From contig OX388321.1 of NCBI GenBank assembly GCA_947579605.1, positions 22,993,614 to 23,057,613 of the forward strand: a stretch of 64,000 nt of DNA, written 5' to 3'. The position numbers were made by a program, and so were the translations under genes. Origin of the DNA: Athripsodes cinereus. Lineage: Eukaryota > Arthropoda > Insecta > Trichoptera > Leptoceridae. Positions 42,411 through 53,572 of this stretch are shown here, one piece after another. The notes below the pieces were generated by a model. That model ran no database searches, was not told where the DNA came from, and worked only from the letters and a program-made list of their open reading frames with translations. Each line of letters opens with the position of its first letter. Positions within the stretch are counted from its first letter, which is position 1.

Positions 42411-42918
42411 TCACGAGCCAACCAAATCCATCGTTCCTTCTGCATTATAGAGATATCTTTGTTGTGTGCGCTGTATGTGTTTGCGACTGAAAAATGTTGT
42501 AATAAAAAGTACACAAGTCCAACTTAGTCCAGATTTATAAAATAAAAATGAAATATTGCCAGCAACATATATGTATAGTATAGATATATTCTAGATAGAA
42601 TAGTGAATGAAATCTTTGAAAGCGAGCAGCTCTATGTACAGCAACAAAGGTCGTGTTTATGTTTTTCGTCAGTGGATCCATGAAACCTCGCATGTGTATT
42701 TTTTTTTTCAAATATAAGACATTAATATGAGCTGCGTCCGCCGATGAAATTGCCTTAAAGTGAGATATCCACGAAAAAACTTGTTGTGAGAAATGTAGGT
42801 AACTCTAACATAGGTACTGTTTTTCCTTGGATATTTTGTGAAAATTCGCATGTATTTAAAAAAAAATGTGCCTTTTCCTGGGTAATCTCTTTAAACTATA
42901 GAATTTAAAATAAAACAT
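42411..42918. other. No gene seen
   Basis: AT-rich unassigned DNA. Confidence 0.5.
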
Positions 42919-43755
42919 CCACAGATAGAGTAAAGAATGAGAATATCAGAAGAATGGGCAGATGCGAGTGTTATAGAATGTGTGTAAAAAAGTTGCGATG
43001 GTTTGGTAATGTGGAGCAAATGCACGAAAAAAATATGACAACGAGGGTGTATGTATCGTAAAGATGTGGTATGATAAACTGTGGGTATCCGAGAACCACA
43101 TGGCTTGATCAAATTCTCAAGGAAGATTACGTGTTGAGTAAAGTAGCATTCACATTGCTTCACTTTGGATGATCATCCAGAGTGTCAGGGTCAAACCTGT
43201 TCATCGAAAGTGAACACGTCTGTTCACATTTGTTCATCCTATGCTTTCACTACCATGTCTACACTCTCACTCATGTTGTATGTAGTTTGACATATTTTCG
43301 TAAAAAAATAATTAAACAAATTCAAAAATGAAAAATAACACTTAAAATAAATTAATATAGCTCACGACTGCATAATAATTTTGTACATGATTCTGACATT
43401 CAATACAAATTCATAGAGAATAAAATAAATAATAAGATGAAACTTGTTTATGGTCGTTTCAGTGAAAGGACCTTTCATCAAAATTATGACGAGTGGTAAT
43501 CTCTTTCCTCCGTCATCGCTAGTGATCACTATTGATGAAACGCCTGTTCACACTTGTTCATCTTGGAGGATCATCCGGAGTGATCACTGAAAGTGAACGT
43601 ATGTGAACGACCCTTAAGAGAAGTCGGCGCGCATGTATGAGAAACTGGATGAATATAGAGGAAGCGCAAGATGTATGTACAGATAGATATGAAAGACGTT
43701 CCATTCTCTCTACCTACCCATCTTGACACATGGAATGAGGGTATAGATATATAAA
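42919..43755 (+). pseudogene. RTE-A LINE copy, degenerate, split by a MITE
   Basis: 42919-43141 reads like RTE-A from DRVKNENIRRMGRCE through KKLRWFGNVEQM to RTTWLDQILK, with stops. 43618-43755 resumes at RSRRACMRNWMNIEEAQDV, ERRSILSTYPS and ends near a GGGTATAG remnant of the tail. Substitutions and nonsense changes make it much older than the 8609 and 12224 copies. Confidence 0.85.
43142..43614. mobile_element. PIF/Harbinger-like MITE inserted in RTE-A, TAA TSD
   Basis: TAA at 43139-43141 and 43615-43617. The other RTE-A copies have one TAA at this codon. Left end AGTAGCATTCACATTGCTTC; right end reverse-complements to AGGGTCGTTCACATACGTTC. Repeated TGTTCACA/TTCATC words extend inward on both sides. 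A 3-bp TAA duplication with such ends suits PIF/Harbinger elements. 473 bp, non-coding. Confidence 0.83.
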
Positions 43756-44786
43756 CAGGCAGAATTTTCATATAACGAATAAGGCATATAAAAAATGTCA
43801 TCCAGCAAAACGTTTTTTTTTTTATTTTCTGTGAAATCTTTATGCACATAGGAGGTTTCGCGAATCCACCGATGATTTTTATTATTATCGCAGTATATAG
43901 CAGTAGTAGTATTGAAGTAGCAGAAGGACAATGCGTCTCCTGGGAAAGTGTTTTTATTGTTTTGAGTGGAGTTATGGTATTTTGTTTTGTTAGCCTTTCT
44001 CTATCTCTATATACCTATCTATCTATAAAAACAATGTACTTACGCATTAAAAGGATAGCATTTAAACGAATGACCGTAAGTTTAGCAGCAAGGTATTAAC
44101 ATGTAGAATGCCCTCTCCATGTCAATTAAATTAAAGATACCTACTCAAAATGGGTGACATTCCTTGTTTTACAAACCATTTTCAACATAACATACAATGA
44201 CTTCTGTTGTTTCTTTTTAATGATCTCTTTTGTTTTTTTTTTAATTTGATTTTCTTTTTTTTCTTTTTTTCTGCTGACATCGCTTTGGCCAAAAGCTGCT
44301 TTGGTAGGCTGATATTTAAAGAATAATAATAATAAAACAATAATGATACCTCGTCACTGAAATTAAGATTGTAAATGCCTTGATACTCGATGTTTAACGT
44401 ATAATTGCAGGACACTTGAAAACTAGATAAAAGAGTGGTTGACCTATTTTTTGTCTACAAGGGTCTCGACGTGGTGTGAAACACTTATCATAGATCTCAT
44501 TTCAAAGCCTAATCGGCAATCGGTTGTTCATATAGTTAGTTGGAACATGTTTCTATGACAACGACACGAAAACGTCCAGAATGGCATAGAAATAGGTGAC
44601 AAGATTGCCAAATCTACATATTTTTACGCGGATCTTCGTAATTTTGTTCCATATCTACGTAATATTGACTTAATCTGCGTGCTTTTGTTCCAAATATGCG
44701 TAGGTACTTTTCTCATTTTCGTCAAATGTAATAATTTTATTTATTATGCCAGGGCACACGTAGTAGAATTCCATAAATTGAAACAA
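43756..44786. other. No gene; weak S1 copy
   Basis: 44335-44460 carries a diverged S1 in minus orientation (acctcgtcactgaaattaag, ttgcaggacacttgaaaact). 44215-44290 is T/A-rich and gives a Lys-rich spurious frame. Confidence 0.45.
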
Positions 44787-45000
44787 GTGTTTCTTTCTAC
44801 TATAAGAGAGAAACGTTTTTCCACTAATCAGATTGATAATGATCTGATAAGTTGTATATGTGTGAACTGTGAAAGGTGTATAAGGTTGTATTTGGGTTTA
44901 TAACAAAACCCAGATATATCTTTTTAAAAAAAAAAAAAAAAGTTGAAAGACGTCTTTCTCGTGATCAAAAACTGAGAGTAGAAAGAAACACTTCAGTAAG
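44787..45000. mobile_element. Fold-back MITE with SINE S3 tail inside
   Basis: AAGTGTTTCTTTCTACTATA (44789 on) is mirrored by GAGTAGAAAGAAACACTT (44976-44993). Between them 44870-44945 is the S3 tail (AAGGTGTATAAGGTTGTATT, AACCCAGATATATCTTTTTA, A-run). A related end with GAAAGACGTCTTTC is near 27115-27180. Confidence 0.5.
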
Positions 45001-45839
45001 AATTTTAAAGTTGAAATTCGTCTTTTTAAAGATCCAAGTTGGCATCACTCATAAGTGACTCGGTTGGCGCAGAGACGCTTTAAAAGAAAGAGAAAAGATG
45101 GATTATTCGTACTATCAGACATGAAAATATAGGATCGAATAAGTTTTGAATAAATTTACCAAGACAATAAGGAAGCAGAAAATAAATGCATTGCTATGTT
45201 TTTCAAAAAGGATTTTTTTTAAAAGAGAAGAGAAGAATAACAATGAGCGAGAAAACTAATCTCTTAGTGTGTCTTAACGAGTGTATAAAATACAATAAAC
45301 CTTCGATTATCCTATGTAATGATAGGAACCAAATTGCTTCGTACATCGTAATTTCACTTTAACGACGCCGTCAAAATTTAAAACCCTACGCTACATTTGA
45401 TATGCAAAGTATCGGGGCGTAGAAGTGTGTAGTTTGTACTTCCGCTCGAGGAGTAATGCCCGCAAATGGTACCCACCTCTCTAATTGTATTAAATTTCTA
45501 TCATAAGCAGAATAATAGAATAGATTTGTATGTGTAAAGGTATCTACTCCAAGTTTAGTTCCCTTAGCTATATTAACTGCGATAAAACCATGAGATTCAA
45601 AATAATTATCTGAACTTATCAGACATATGAAATTTTGATTTTATTTTTATATTCATTATTATTGCTACAATAATATTATGATCCCATTAAGCAAGACTTT
45701 GTAACTTTGACAAAAACAAATGTTATTCATCTTGTCTTTCTCGTCTTTCATCTTGTTAGGCCATTGTCAATCTCGTTGTTTGAAAAAACGAAAGACGTCT
45801 CTCGCGTTAATAAATCGAATAGTAACATAACATAACATA
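45001..45839. other. No gene; MITE-related words
   Basis: 45780-45825 contains CGAAAGACGTCTCTCGCG, related to words at 3335 and 27170. The less AT-rich patch 45405-45480 has no supported frame. Confidence 0.45.
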
Positions 45840-46010
45840 CGTAGACGATTCACACAGATCGAGCTAGTCCCAAATTAAGATGAATCTTGTATTATGGGTA
45901 CTAACGCGACGATACACACATATACATTATACAATGCACTACACACACATATACATGTAACACCCAGACCCAAGAAAATTTGAAAAAGGTCATTCCTCAC
46001 TTAGTAGAAT
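45840..46010 (-). repeat. SINE S8 copy
   Basis: GTAGACGATTCACACAGATC, GAGCTAGTCCCAAATTAAG, GCGACGATACACACATATAC and AACACCCAGACCCAAGAAAA, as at 14545-14700. Confidence 0.65.
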
Positions 46011-47217
46011 TAAACATTTGTTTTATTTATTTCGCTAAATATATATTCTTTCTTTATTGAAATAATGTTGATCACAATTACATACAATATAATTATAAGC
46101 ATTTAAGACATTAAAATATGCACAAGGATATAACTACCACACTAGCCATAAGGCTGTGTTGTAGCATAAAAATATATTATGAATTATGATAAAAATCATC
46201 CTTAATGGGAGAATCGCTTTAATTTTTAAGCTTAGAAAGCTCTGACAAAATCCAGTTTTTCGGTTTTTGTAAAAGGCACTCTTCTGTTAGGTTGATGAAT
46301 TATCCACTTTTGATGTGTCATGCTAAAAAATTAAACACATATATGACGATATCTGTTCTAATTCTTACAATAATCATATACAATTGTTTGAATTTATACT
46401 GGACAGAAGTGTTCTTATTTTTTTTTATTTTCGGTTATCCAACCGAGACGAGTGAATTGTGTAAATTTTAATTAAAATAATTAAAGAAGAATCAAAAGAA
46501 ACAAAAAAAAGTAATAAGAAATAAATTAGTCGTTTTGTGATTTAGGTAATATTATTAATTTCGCCTTTTTTAAACCTATCATTACTTTTACTCATTTTAT
46601 TATTAATAAATGTAATAGACAAAATAATTAAATATCTTCCACTAGTAATGTAATCAACGAACCATCTGCACGGAACATTTTAGTGTAAAAAAAGTCTAAC
46701 CCACAATCTCGAGAACTATTATATGGGCGTTCTCGGTATCACGATTTTTTTACTAGCCTCAAAGCAGAACAAACATATTATTGGCATCCAATAAAACAAA
46801 TCAATGATGAAAATAATCAAACAGATGTCATCAACAACAAATATCAATAAAATAATTTATAGATTGAAGACTTTAAAATCTTCTTGTTCATATTGAATTG
46901 TAAAAAGGCGTTTACCGTATATTTAATGATTAAATAAATGAATATATTTGAACATTAAGTACCCTATTAAATATTTGTTATAAGAAAATTGAAATACTCG
47001 TAGATATTCTCCCCAAAGCACGAGCTATGCTCAATTTTGGGGAGTAATTGTATTAGAAAAATAAATGTATTGTGTTTTTTGTTCGATTATTGTAAAATGA
47101 TATTGTGTTTAATAAACTATTATTATTATTATTATTATTATATTATACATACACACTTTACCCTTTCGAAGAATTTCATCAATGACTAGATTGGTGTTTG
47201 ATCACAGGTATATTATA
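46011..47217. other. No gene; repeat fragments and a LINE-like 3' end
   Basis: 46724-46790 is an S11 fragment. 46860-46935 resembles S5 reversed (GTAAAAAGGCGTTTACCG). 47030-47145 looks like a LINE 3' end: CTCAATTTTGGGGAG, several AATAAA words, then (TTA)n at 47116-47140. Confidence 0.5.
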
Positions 47218-48452
47218 TCGACGGTCCCTACGTATATGTGCGTAAGTGACATTTTTGACAAAATCGCTTTTTTTACACTAAGTATCTTAAAATATCGTAA
47301 ATTTTCATTGATGAAATAATTGGGTCAAAATTTTGGATATTTGACCATTTTTTGAAACGTATATGTGCGTAAGTGCACCAAATAATTTAAAGACGCCGGC
47401 GTATATCTGAGTAAGTGACTTTAAGCCGATATACGTCGGACATCCTGATGCATTGTTTGGTGTAAGCCAGCGCATGTACCATACATATATAAAATATTAT
47501 ATACATTGTATGATTTACATACATAAAATATAAAGATGAATGTACCTTAATTCCTCTAACCGTAATAACAATAAGTATTTCATCATAAATAATGCCAATG
47601 TTATTGCAACAGACAAAATAATATTGGTATAGTATACATATATATTGAAAGGTATTTATTTTCACTGATTGATAGGACGAAATTGTTATTTTTCTAGAAG
47701 TCTTGTTATTAATAAAACATTGTACTTTTATCCATGTTTGAAAAAATGTTTCATTATTTTGATCTAACTTTCCTTAGCGAAAATAATCTGCTAAATATTA
47801 CTTTGTTATTAAACAAAATCCAATTTCATACACAAAACAAACGAAGATAACTAGTAATACAGTATTATTACACAAGTGCACAATGCCCACGAAAAGTATA
47901 AATTTAATATGAGTACCTATTTGATTTTATTATTACAAATTACATTTATTTTCTTTAAGATATCTGCACATACATAATTATTCACTAAATTGCTAGTGTA
48001 TGTCACTTACTCACATATACGTCGGACCAAATAAAGGTTTATGAAAATACTAACAAGGAAGAAACTACGTTAATTCAAACGTCCAGAAATAACAGCCATT
48101 CTTGGTTTATTATAAAATAAGTTCGTATTGTCATTAAATATAAATATTTTAAGTAAATAGTTAGAACCATGTCAATATATGCCTATACTCAAGTGGTAGT
48201 TAAGCTGGTAGATGTTGTTTTGTTTCCGACGTATATGTGAGTAAGTGCTAAATTTCTAAAAATATTGCATTTGTAAAGAAATTAAATACGCAGTATTATT
48301 ACACACATAAATTGAATAATACCTGCCAATTTTCAAGTAAATATGTCGAATAGAAAAAAAGTTATGTCAAAAAAACTACCTAGAAACTTTAAATCGCTCT
48401 GGTGTAAAATTTAGGTTTGTGCACTTACGCACATATACGTAGGGAGCGTCGA
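47218..48452. mobile_element. Unclassified 1.2-kb TIR element with internal motif copies
   Basis: The left end TCGACGGTCCCTACGTATAT, GTGCGTAAGTG is mirrored at the right end (CACTTACGCAC, ATATACGTAGGGAGCGTCGA), with TA on both outer sides. The core word CGTATATGTGcGTAAGTG recurs inside at ~47357, ~47401 and ~48232 (direct) and ~48003 (inverted). Interior AT-rich with no convincing protein. A 92-codon minus-strand frame lacks any domain. TA flanks suggest Tc1/mariner-type integration, but this is tentative. Confidence 0.8.
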
Positions 48453-48500
48453 TATATTTGATATAAATATATACATACGTATGAAATGAGTAGGTAATAA

Positions 48501-48799
48501 TCTAATATATAAAATTCTCGTGTCACGGTGTTTGTTATTATACTCCTCCGAAACGGCTGGACCGATTTTGATGAAATTTTATGTGCTCATGGGTAGGTCT
48601 GAGAATTGGCCAATATCTATTTTTATACGCCTAAAAGTGAAGGGCGGTCCACCCCGTTTTTTTTTTTGGTGAGGCATTAAAAAAATAAATACAGCCCAAA
48701 ATTTTCACCCTTCTACCATCAACCCCTATTTTTTTAATAGCGACATTAGTAATCTTGAAATAATGTATATGGCAAAACAACGTTTGCCGGGTCAGCTAG
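48501..48799 (+). mobile_element. Short non-autonomous Helitron
   Basis: Begins TCTAATATATAAAATTCTCG after an A and ends GTTTGCCGGGTCAGCTAG before a T. This fits Helitron rules: 5' TC, 3' CTRR (here CTAG), insertion between A and T, no target duplication. The first ~60 bp (CGTGTCACGGTGTTTG, CGAAACGGCTGGACCGATTT) is a terminus I recognise as widespread in insect Helitrons. 299 bp, no Rep/helicase frame. Confidence 0.82.
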
Positions 48800-49080
48800 T
48801 GAATACAAAAAAGCTTGGATTTACAAGCTAGTAATGTAAGTAATTAATAATTCGTTTTGTTAATAAAGTTTTCTGCATAATGTTGATTGTGATACTTGGA
48901 ATTTTCAGTTAATTATGTATGAATTCAGAACTGAATAATTAATAGATTGAATAATATTTCTACACGGGTTCCGAAACCTTATTATAGTCATTTCAGTATA
49001 AACTACACGCGAAAGTATTTTATAATATTTTATTTATTTCATTAATTGTATCGGCATTTACTTTGTAAAACTTCATTTTA
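48800..49080. other. No gene seen
   Basis: AT-rich, no structure. Confidence 0.5.
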
Positions 49081-49344
49081 AATTATCAAATAAAATAAAA
49101 TAAATATTTATTATTATTTTGTTTTGTGTTACTGTTGAGTAAGACTAACGCACGACCGGTTTCGCGGACTCCGAGTTCGCATCATCAGGTGCTGATCTAT
49201 ACTGTATAGATCAGCACCTGATGTATAGATCAGCACCTGATGATTCGAACTCGGAGTCCGCGAAACCGGTCGTGCGTTAGTCTTACTCAACAGTAACACA
49301 AAACAAAATAATAATAAATATTTATTTTATTTTATTTGATAATT
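49081..49344. repeat. 121-bp near-perfect palindrome with hammerhead-like core
   Basis: Arms 49081-49201 and 49224-49344 are complementary with a single mismatch (49180 versus 49245). The 22-nt spacer repeats the inner end. On the + strand CTGATGA (49237-49243), a hairpin-capable 18-nt segment and CGAAAC (49261-49266) resemble the hammerhead ribozyme core, and the left arm holds the same on the minus strand. The outer parts read AATAAATATTTA. Likely derived from a Penelope-like or other retroelement terminus. Confidence 0.75.
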
Positions 49345-49976
49345 TTATTTATTTATTTGCGTATTTATTAAAGGGTGTCTCAGTAAGAGTACACTTTTAC
49401 AATTTAAAATAAAAACACGTTTTTAAAGAGAGTTGTGATGTTTTTATTGGTAGTAATAAAGATATGTTCCAATTAAGTATGACATAAAATATCCGGCAAA
49501 TGACCCCCACGGCTCACGATGCCGAATTTAATTTTTTGGGTTTTCGACGATTCTTTCGTTTACAGCAGCAATGTTTTCAAAAGACAGACCGGTACATAGA
49601 CGCAAAGGAAACGTCAATAATCGACCCAGATTCTTCAATTTTTTGACCACTCTTCGAATAATTGACACATTAGATGGACTTTCTCTCAGTCTAAGTGTAA
49701 CTTCCCCCTTTTTTGTAATAAGTTTTCACAATTACATATTATATAACGCGTTGATAAATAAACAGATGTTCGATACTAACTTATAATATTATAGTTTATC
49801 GATGTTATTTTTACAACTTACCATTGTATGACGCTATATTATATGTGATAGTGGCCATTTTTTTTAAAATTATAAATGCAGTCCTCAGACTTCTGCATTA
49901 TCCGGTTAGACAGTAAGCTTCCTTCAATATTGTTGTTATGATTTAAACATTTTATGTAAAAATGTATGCTCTGGTT
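49345..49976. other. No gene seen
   Basis: AT-rich. The 71-codon frame at 49571-49786 has no domain. 49870-49905 shares a cagacttctgc word with 13345. Confidence 0.4.
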
Positions 49977-50101
49977 ACCTAGACAAATAGCACTTGGCGA
50001 TCGAATACAAACGAACTTTTCGACGATGTATCATAACATTATTTTGTACGTTGTCGAAAAGTTCGTTTGTAGTCGATCGCCAAATGCAATTTGTCTGTTA
50101 C
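49977..50101. mobile_element. MITE M2, second copy
   Basis: TAGACAAATAGCACTTGGCG, ATCGAATACAAACGAACTTT and the mirror arm AAAGTTCGTTTGTAGTCGAT, CGCCAAATGCAATTTGTCTG. Only ~30 bp separate the arms, so the copy is almost all inverted repeat. Confidence 0.75.
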
Positions 50102-51496
50102 TGTGGCATTATTTTGCCTGGCCAGCTATGCTTTACCACCACCCCAGGGTCCGTGGGTCAATTGCTCGGATCGACATATGGGGAGAAAATTATTTAAACA
50201 CTGGTTCCTGTTCGTTCTTCCTTTATTAGATCTCCTTACACATGGAATCAGATGTGACACGTACTATTAAGTGAACCATCCGACTTTCGATGCTGGCGCG
50301 TTTCCCACAAGATCCCCAGTCTCCGATCGCCCTCGTGGCTGGCTGCAACCCCCAAACTCTCGACCCCGCAACTTGGAACCGCCTCTGTTGGCAATGATTA
50401 TCATAAATTATTCAACTATATACACTCTATTATGTCGAAGCCATGCTTCCAAATAATGTTTCACTGGTATCAGATCAAGAAACTTACCACAATTCTTGCG
50501 GTTATATTCTTTGGAATACTCCAGGTTCGAGGTACCACGTGAGTGAGCAAATTCACTCCTCTGGGTGTCGGCATCTAAACCTTCTCGTGGATTTGTACTC
50601 GCGGATGAGTTTACTTCGTTGCAATTGACAAAAACACAAAACAATTGGTGTTTCAATACATTTCTTCCCGGCAAATATTGGGATGGAGATAGCAGTCCCC
50701 CTTCTTTCACATCGCACTTAAAAACTTAAGACCATTGTCTCCCGCCTGTCACAGAGGTAAAATTTGGAATGACACGCCGCGACAACTTTTCTCTGCGCCA
50801 ACATTTCTTTTTGTTCTCTGTGACAATACCATTTTTTTTTTGACGTATATCTCCTGTGTTTCCACTTGATAATATTGCCAGCATTAAAAAATTATCTATG
50901 CGCGATAATCCGTCGGTAATATTCCGCTACAGTACCTTGGTTTATAAAAAAATATATTTTAAATGTTCATGGGAAAGCGCGGTTATATTAAAGAACTAAG
51001 TTAACATTTAAATTAATTAATATATATTTTAATTGTAAATGTAAATTATTTAATTTGTGAGCTCTTAACAAGCGTCTACTATTTAAAATTAATAATAATA
51101 AAAATGTATAAAAATGCTTTCCTATTTTAATATTTGTAAATTAAAATTGTTTAAATATCGCAATGAAGGCCTAAGTAAATAAAATATTTTTCTAGAATTT
51201 TAATAAAATGTGAAGTGTGCACAAATTCCAACGGGAATTTCATTAAAATAAATATCTTGAATAAAATTATATAAATCCGATAACCTCGTAGTATAATATA
51301 GCGAATTATGCAGAACGTTAGGTTAACTAATAAGTTATAAATTAAATAGCTGGGCCATATAAACCATCTTGTGGGTACTTAGTATGTATATAGGGTATCA
51401 CCTTTATTTAAAAAATAACTGTCATACTATGTTATGATTTTTTTGACACAATTGGATACCTATAGGGAACTGTTTTTTTTACTTACTAGAAGTGTA
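50102..51496. other. No recognised gene; unnamed minus-strand frame
   Basis: 50110-50720 is less AT-rich than its surroundings. A 100-codon minus-strand frame (50710-50408) includes LLSPSQYLPGRNVLKHQLFC and NLEYSKEYNRKNCGKFLDLI. I see no known domain or splice context. It may be an old element fragment. The remainder to 51496 is AT-rich and unassigned. Confidence 0.35.
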
Positions 51497-51897
51497 GATG
51501 TCAAACATATTTTGAACCACTTCAGATTAGGTAATCATTCCAATTGATCACACTCATCCATAGTCAACCAATTTGAATAGGTATTAACTAGGTAGGTATG
51601 TTGTATATGATACACATACATTGGTTACCAAGCCTTAAGTCATGACATAACATAACATGACATACATAGACAATTCACACAAATCGAGCTAGTCCCAAAC
51701 TAAGTACAAACTAAGTCGATTCATAAGCTTCGAAACTCTGTGTTGTGCACATCTTAAGGAAGTTCACATTTATGTATGTGTATCATATATAACACACCTA
51801 CCTAGTTAATACCTATTCAAATATGACTATGGATGAGTGTGATCAATTGGAATGATTAATCTGAAGTGGTTCAAAATATGTTTAACTTTCATACTTT
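51497..51897. repeat. Long fold-back: ~125-bp arms, ~150-bp spacer
   Basis: Left arm (51497-51622) reads ACATATTTTGAACCACTTCA, CAATTGATCACACTCATCCA, GGTATTAACTAGGTAGGTAT. The right arm (51775-51897) is its reverse complement with few changes and small indels. The spacer contains an S8 fragment (51660-51720). Confidence 0.85.
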
Positions 51898-52004
51898 TTT
51901 TATTTAGGTATTCATGTATTAAAATTGAGATTTTTTAAAGTACTATCACAGATGTTTAAACCTATTCTGAAATAATAATAATCTGACATGAAAATCATAT
52001 TTTG

Positions 52005-52290
52005 CCACAAAACGTTAAGATATTCAGTAAAGTTGGCCTCACCACTGAATTGTAGTTGAAATAACTTTATTTGTCGGATATTTCAGGAGTCCAAGGACTC
52101 CTATTTATCCATTAGACGGAGTCTAATTGGTGTTGATTGTGGTTATTCACTTGGATGCATTGATAACTGAATTGTAGTTATCGAATCTCTTATATTATGG
52201 ATTGTTTAACGAATATTTGCTTTTTACGCTACACTCAAAAAAAGCCGACCTCTTATTTCCAGAGTTTTCCACGGAATATTTTTTTGGTTG
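52005..52290 (-). repeat. S1 copy split by a short LINE insertion
   Basis: 52005-52057 (GATATTCAGTAAAGTTGGCC, CACTGAATTG) and 52166-52290 (ATCGAATC, TTTGCTTTTTACGCTACACT, AGTTTTCCACGGAATAT) are consecutive in S1. The piece between has its own duplication. Confidence 0.65.
52058..52165 (-). mobile_element. 108-bp 5'-truncated LINE insertion with 14-bp TSD
   Basis: ACTGAATTGTAGTT at 52044-52057 and 52166-52179. On the minus strand the insert ends with a GGAGTCCTTGGACTCC hairpin word, CTGAAATATCCGACAAATAA and AGTTATTTC. The long TSD and 5' truncation mark target-primed integration. The related, longer fragment is at 19380-19531. Confidence 0.85.
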
Positions 52291-52744
52291 GTGCACAAGT
52301 ACTTAAAAACTTTTATTACAACCATGTCATCTACCCACCTCTTTTGAAGTCAGCCTGTTCCTCTCATAGTGTCCATATAAGGAATTTAAACATTTTACTA
52401 AACAAATTAAAAGTCCGGTTAAAATTTTGACAATCGTCTTGCTAATATTTTTTAGTTGGTTTTCAATTTATAATCAAACACACCCCCATTTCTAGCGGGA
52501 CTTTTTTTTAAATAAAATTAAATAAAAGCCCTCATCTTTTACCTAATCTCCCCAGTAAATAAAATTGGAGAGAGTGGTCGTGGAAAAAAATAAAAAAAAA
52601 ATTGTTAAAATATTTACAAGATTTAGGAATGGAGGTGTATTATTTTTATCTATAAACAATTATTTCTTGAAAACCTATATTATCCCGCTTTACGTTATTT
52701 TCGCATTTCACTGGATCCCTCCCACCTGCGTGAGTGAAGGTATT
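52291..52744. other. No gene seen
   Basis: AT-rich. Predicted frames running into 52745 are joined by chance to LINE sequence. Confidence 0.5.
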
Positions 52745-52940
52745 AAAAATATTACGAGACGTGGATGTCCGAGAATCAAATGGCAAGATCATTTAAATCA
52801 AATCCTACAGGACGGTCATGTGTTGAGCACATTGAATTATTGTATGATAGTGACGGCAGCTAAAAATCTATGCAAAGATAGAAGGAAGTGTCGCTCGATT
52901 CTTTCTGCCTACCCCGCGAGGGAATCAGCGTAATGGTATG
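52745..52940 (+). pseudogene. RTE-B LINE C-terminal fragment
   Basis: Last ~60 codons: RRGCPRIKWQDHLNQILQDG, HVLSTLN, a deletion of about nine codons relative to 2339-2992, then CKDRRKCRSILSAYPARESA and the stop, followed by TGGTATGTATG. Truncated and internally deleted. Confidence 0.85.
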
Positions 52941-53492
52941 TATGCGTAACTAAGACACAAAAGGAATAAGTAGTTTATATGTTAGTATGTTTATTAATTA
53001 TCCTTACGCTGTCTCATGTGTCAACATCCTTCTTTATAATATTAATGCATTATTATATAAATTAGCTGATAAAACAATATCATATTATTGTACAACATCT
53101 ACTAACTGTGGTTTGAAAATGTGATCCGATCTCATTATATAAATTATCTTCCCAAAAAAATGGATTCCCCTTACCTACACTACCTGTATCATACGCTGGC
53201 TGCCGCGAATAATAATTTTTCTTTTTTATTTCACACTACGTAAGTACAGGAAGGTTACATTAATTCGATTGGGAATCCGGATTTGTATGATTATTGGGAT
53301 GATGTATAAAAAATATGCCAGATTGCTTTCGACCACAATAATAGGTTATTTGTGATAAAGTACCTATGGTTTCGTTTGTGAATAGATTATGGTCAGTAAG
53401 AAACAATTTCCCTTTTCTTTGTGATTTGTATAACACATCATACAACGTCATTAAAACCATGGTTTACAGTAATAATAAGCTTATACTTTTGT
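52941..53492. other. No gene seen
   Basis: AT-rich unassigned sequence. Confidence 0.5.
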
Positions 53493-53572
53493 ATGGAGCC
53501 TTTGTATGGAGCATTCTGCTTTATGGTTGTGAGACGTGGACCATCAGCAAGAGTGAAAACGGACGTTGTGAG
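53493..53572 (+). pseudogene. RTE-C LINE fragment, ~25 codons
   Basis: Encodes GAFVWSILLYGCETWTISKS with ENGR following, as in 31933-32460 (-). Both ends truncated. Confidence 0.8.

Noticed and set aside
44182..44415. 77-codon Lys-rich minus-strand frame
   Set aside because: It translates a T-rich low-complexity tract.
47387..47665. 92-codon minus-strand frame in the 47218 element
   Set aside because: AT-driven composition and no domain or catalytic pattern; not convincing as a transposase.
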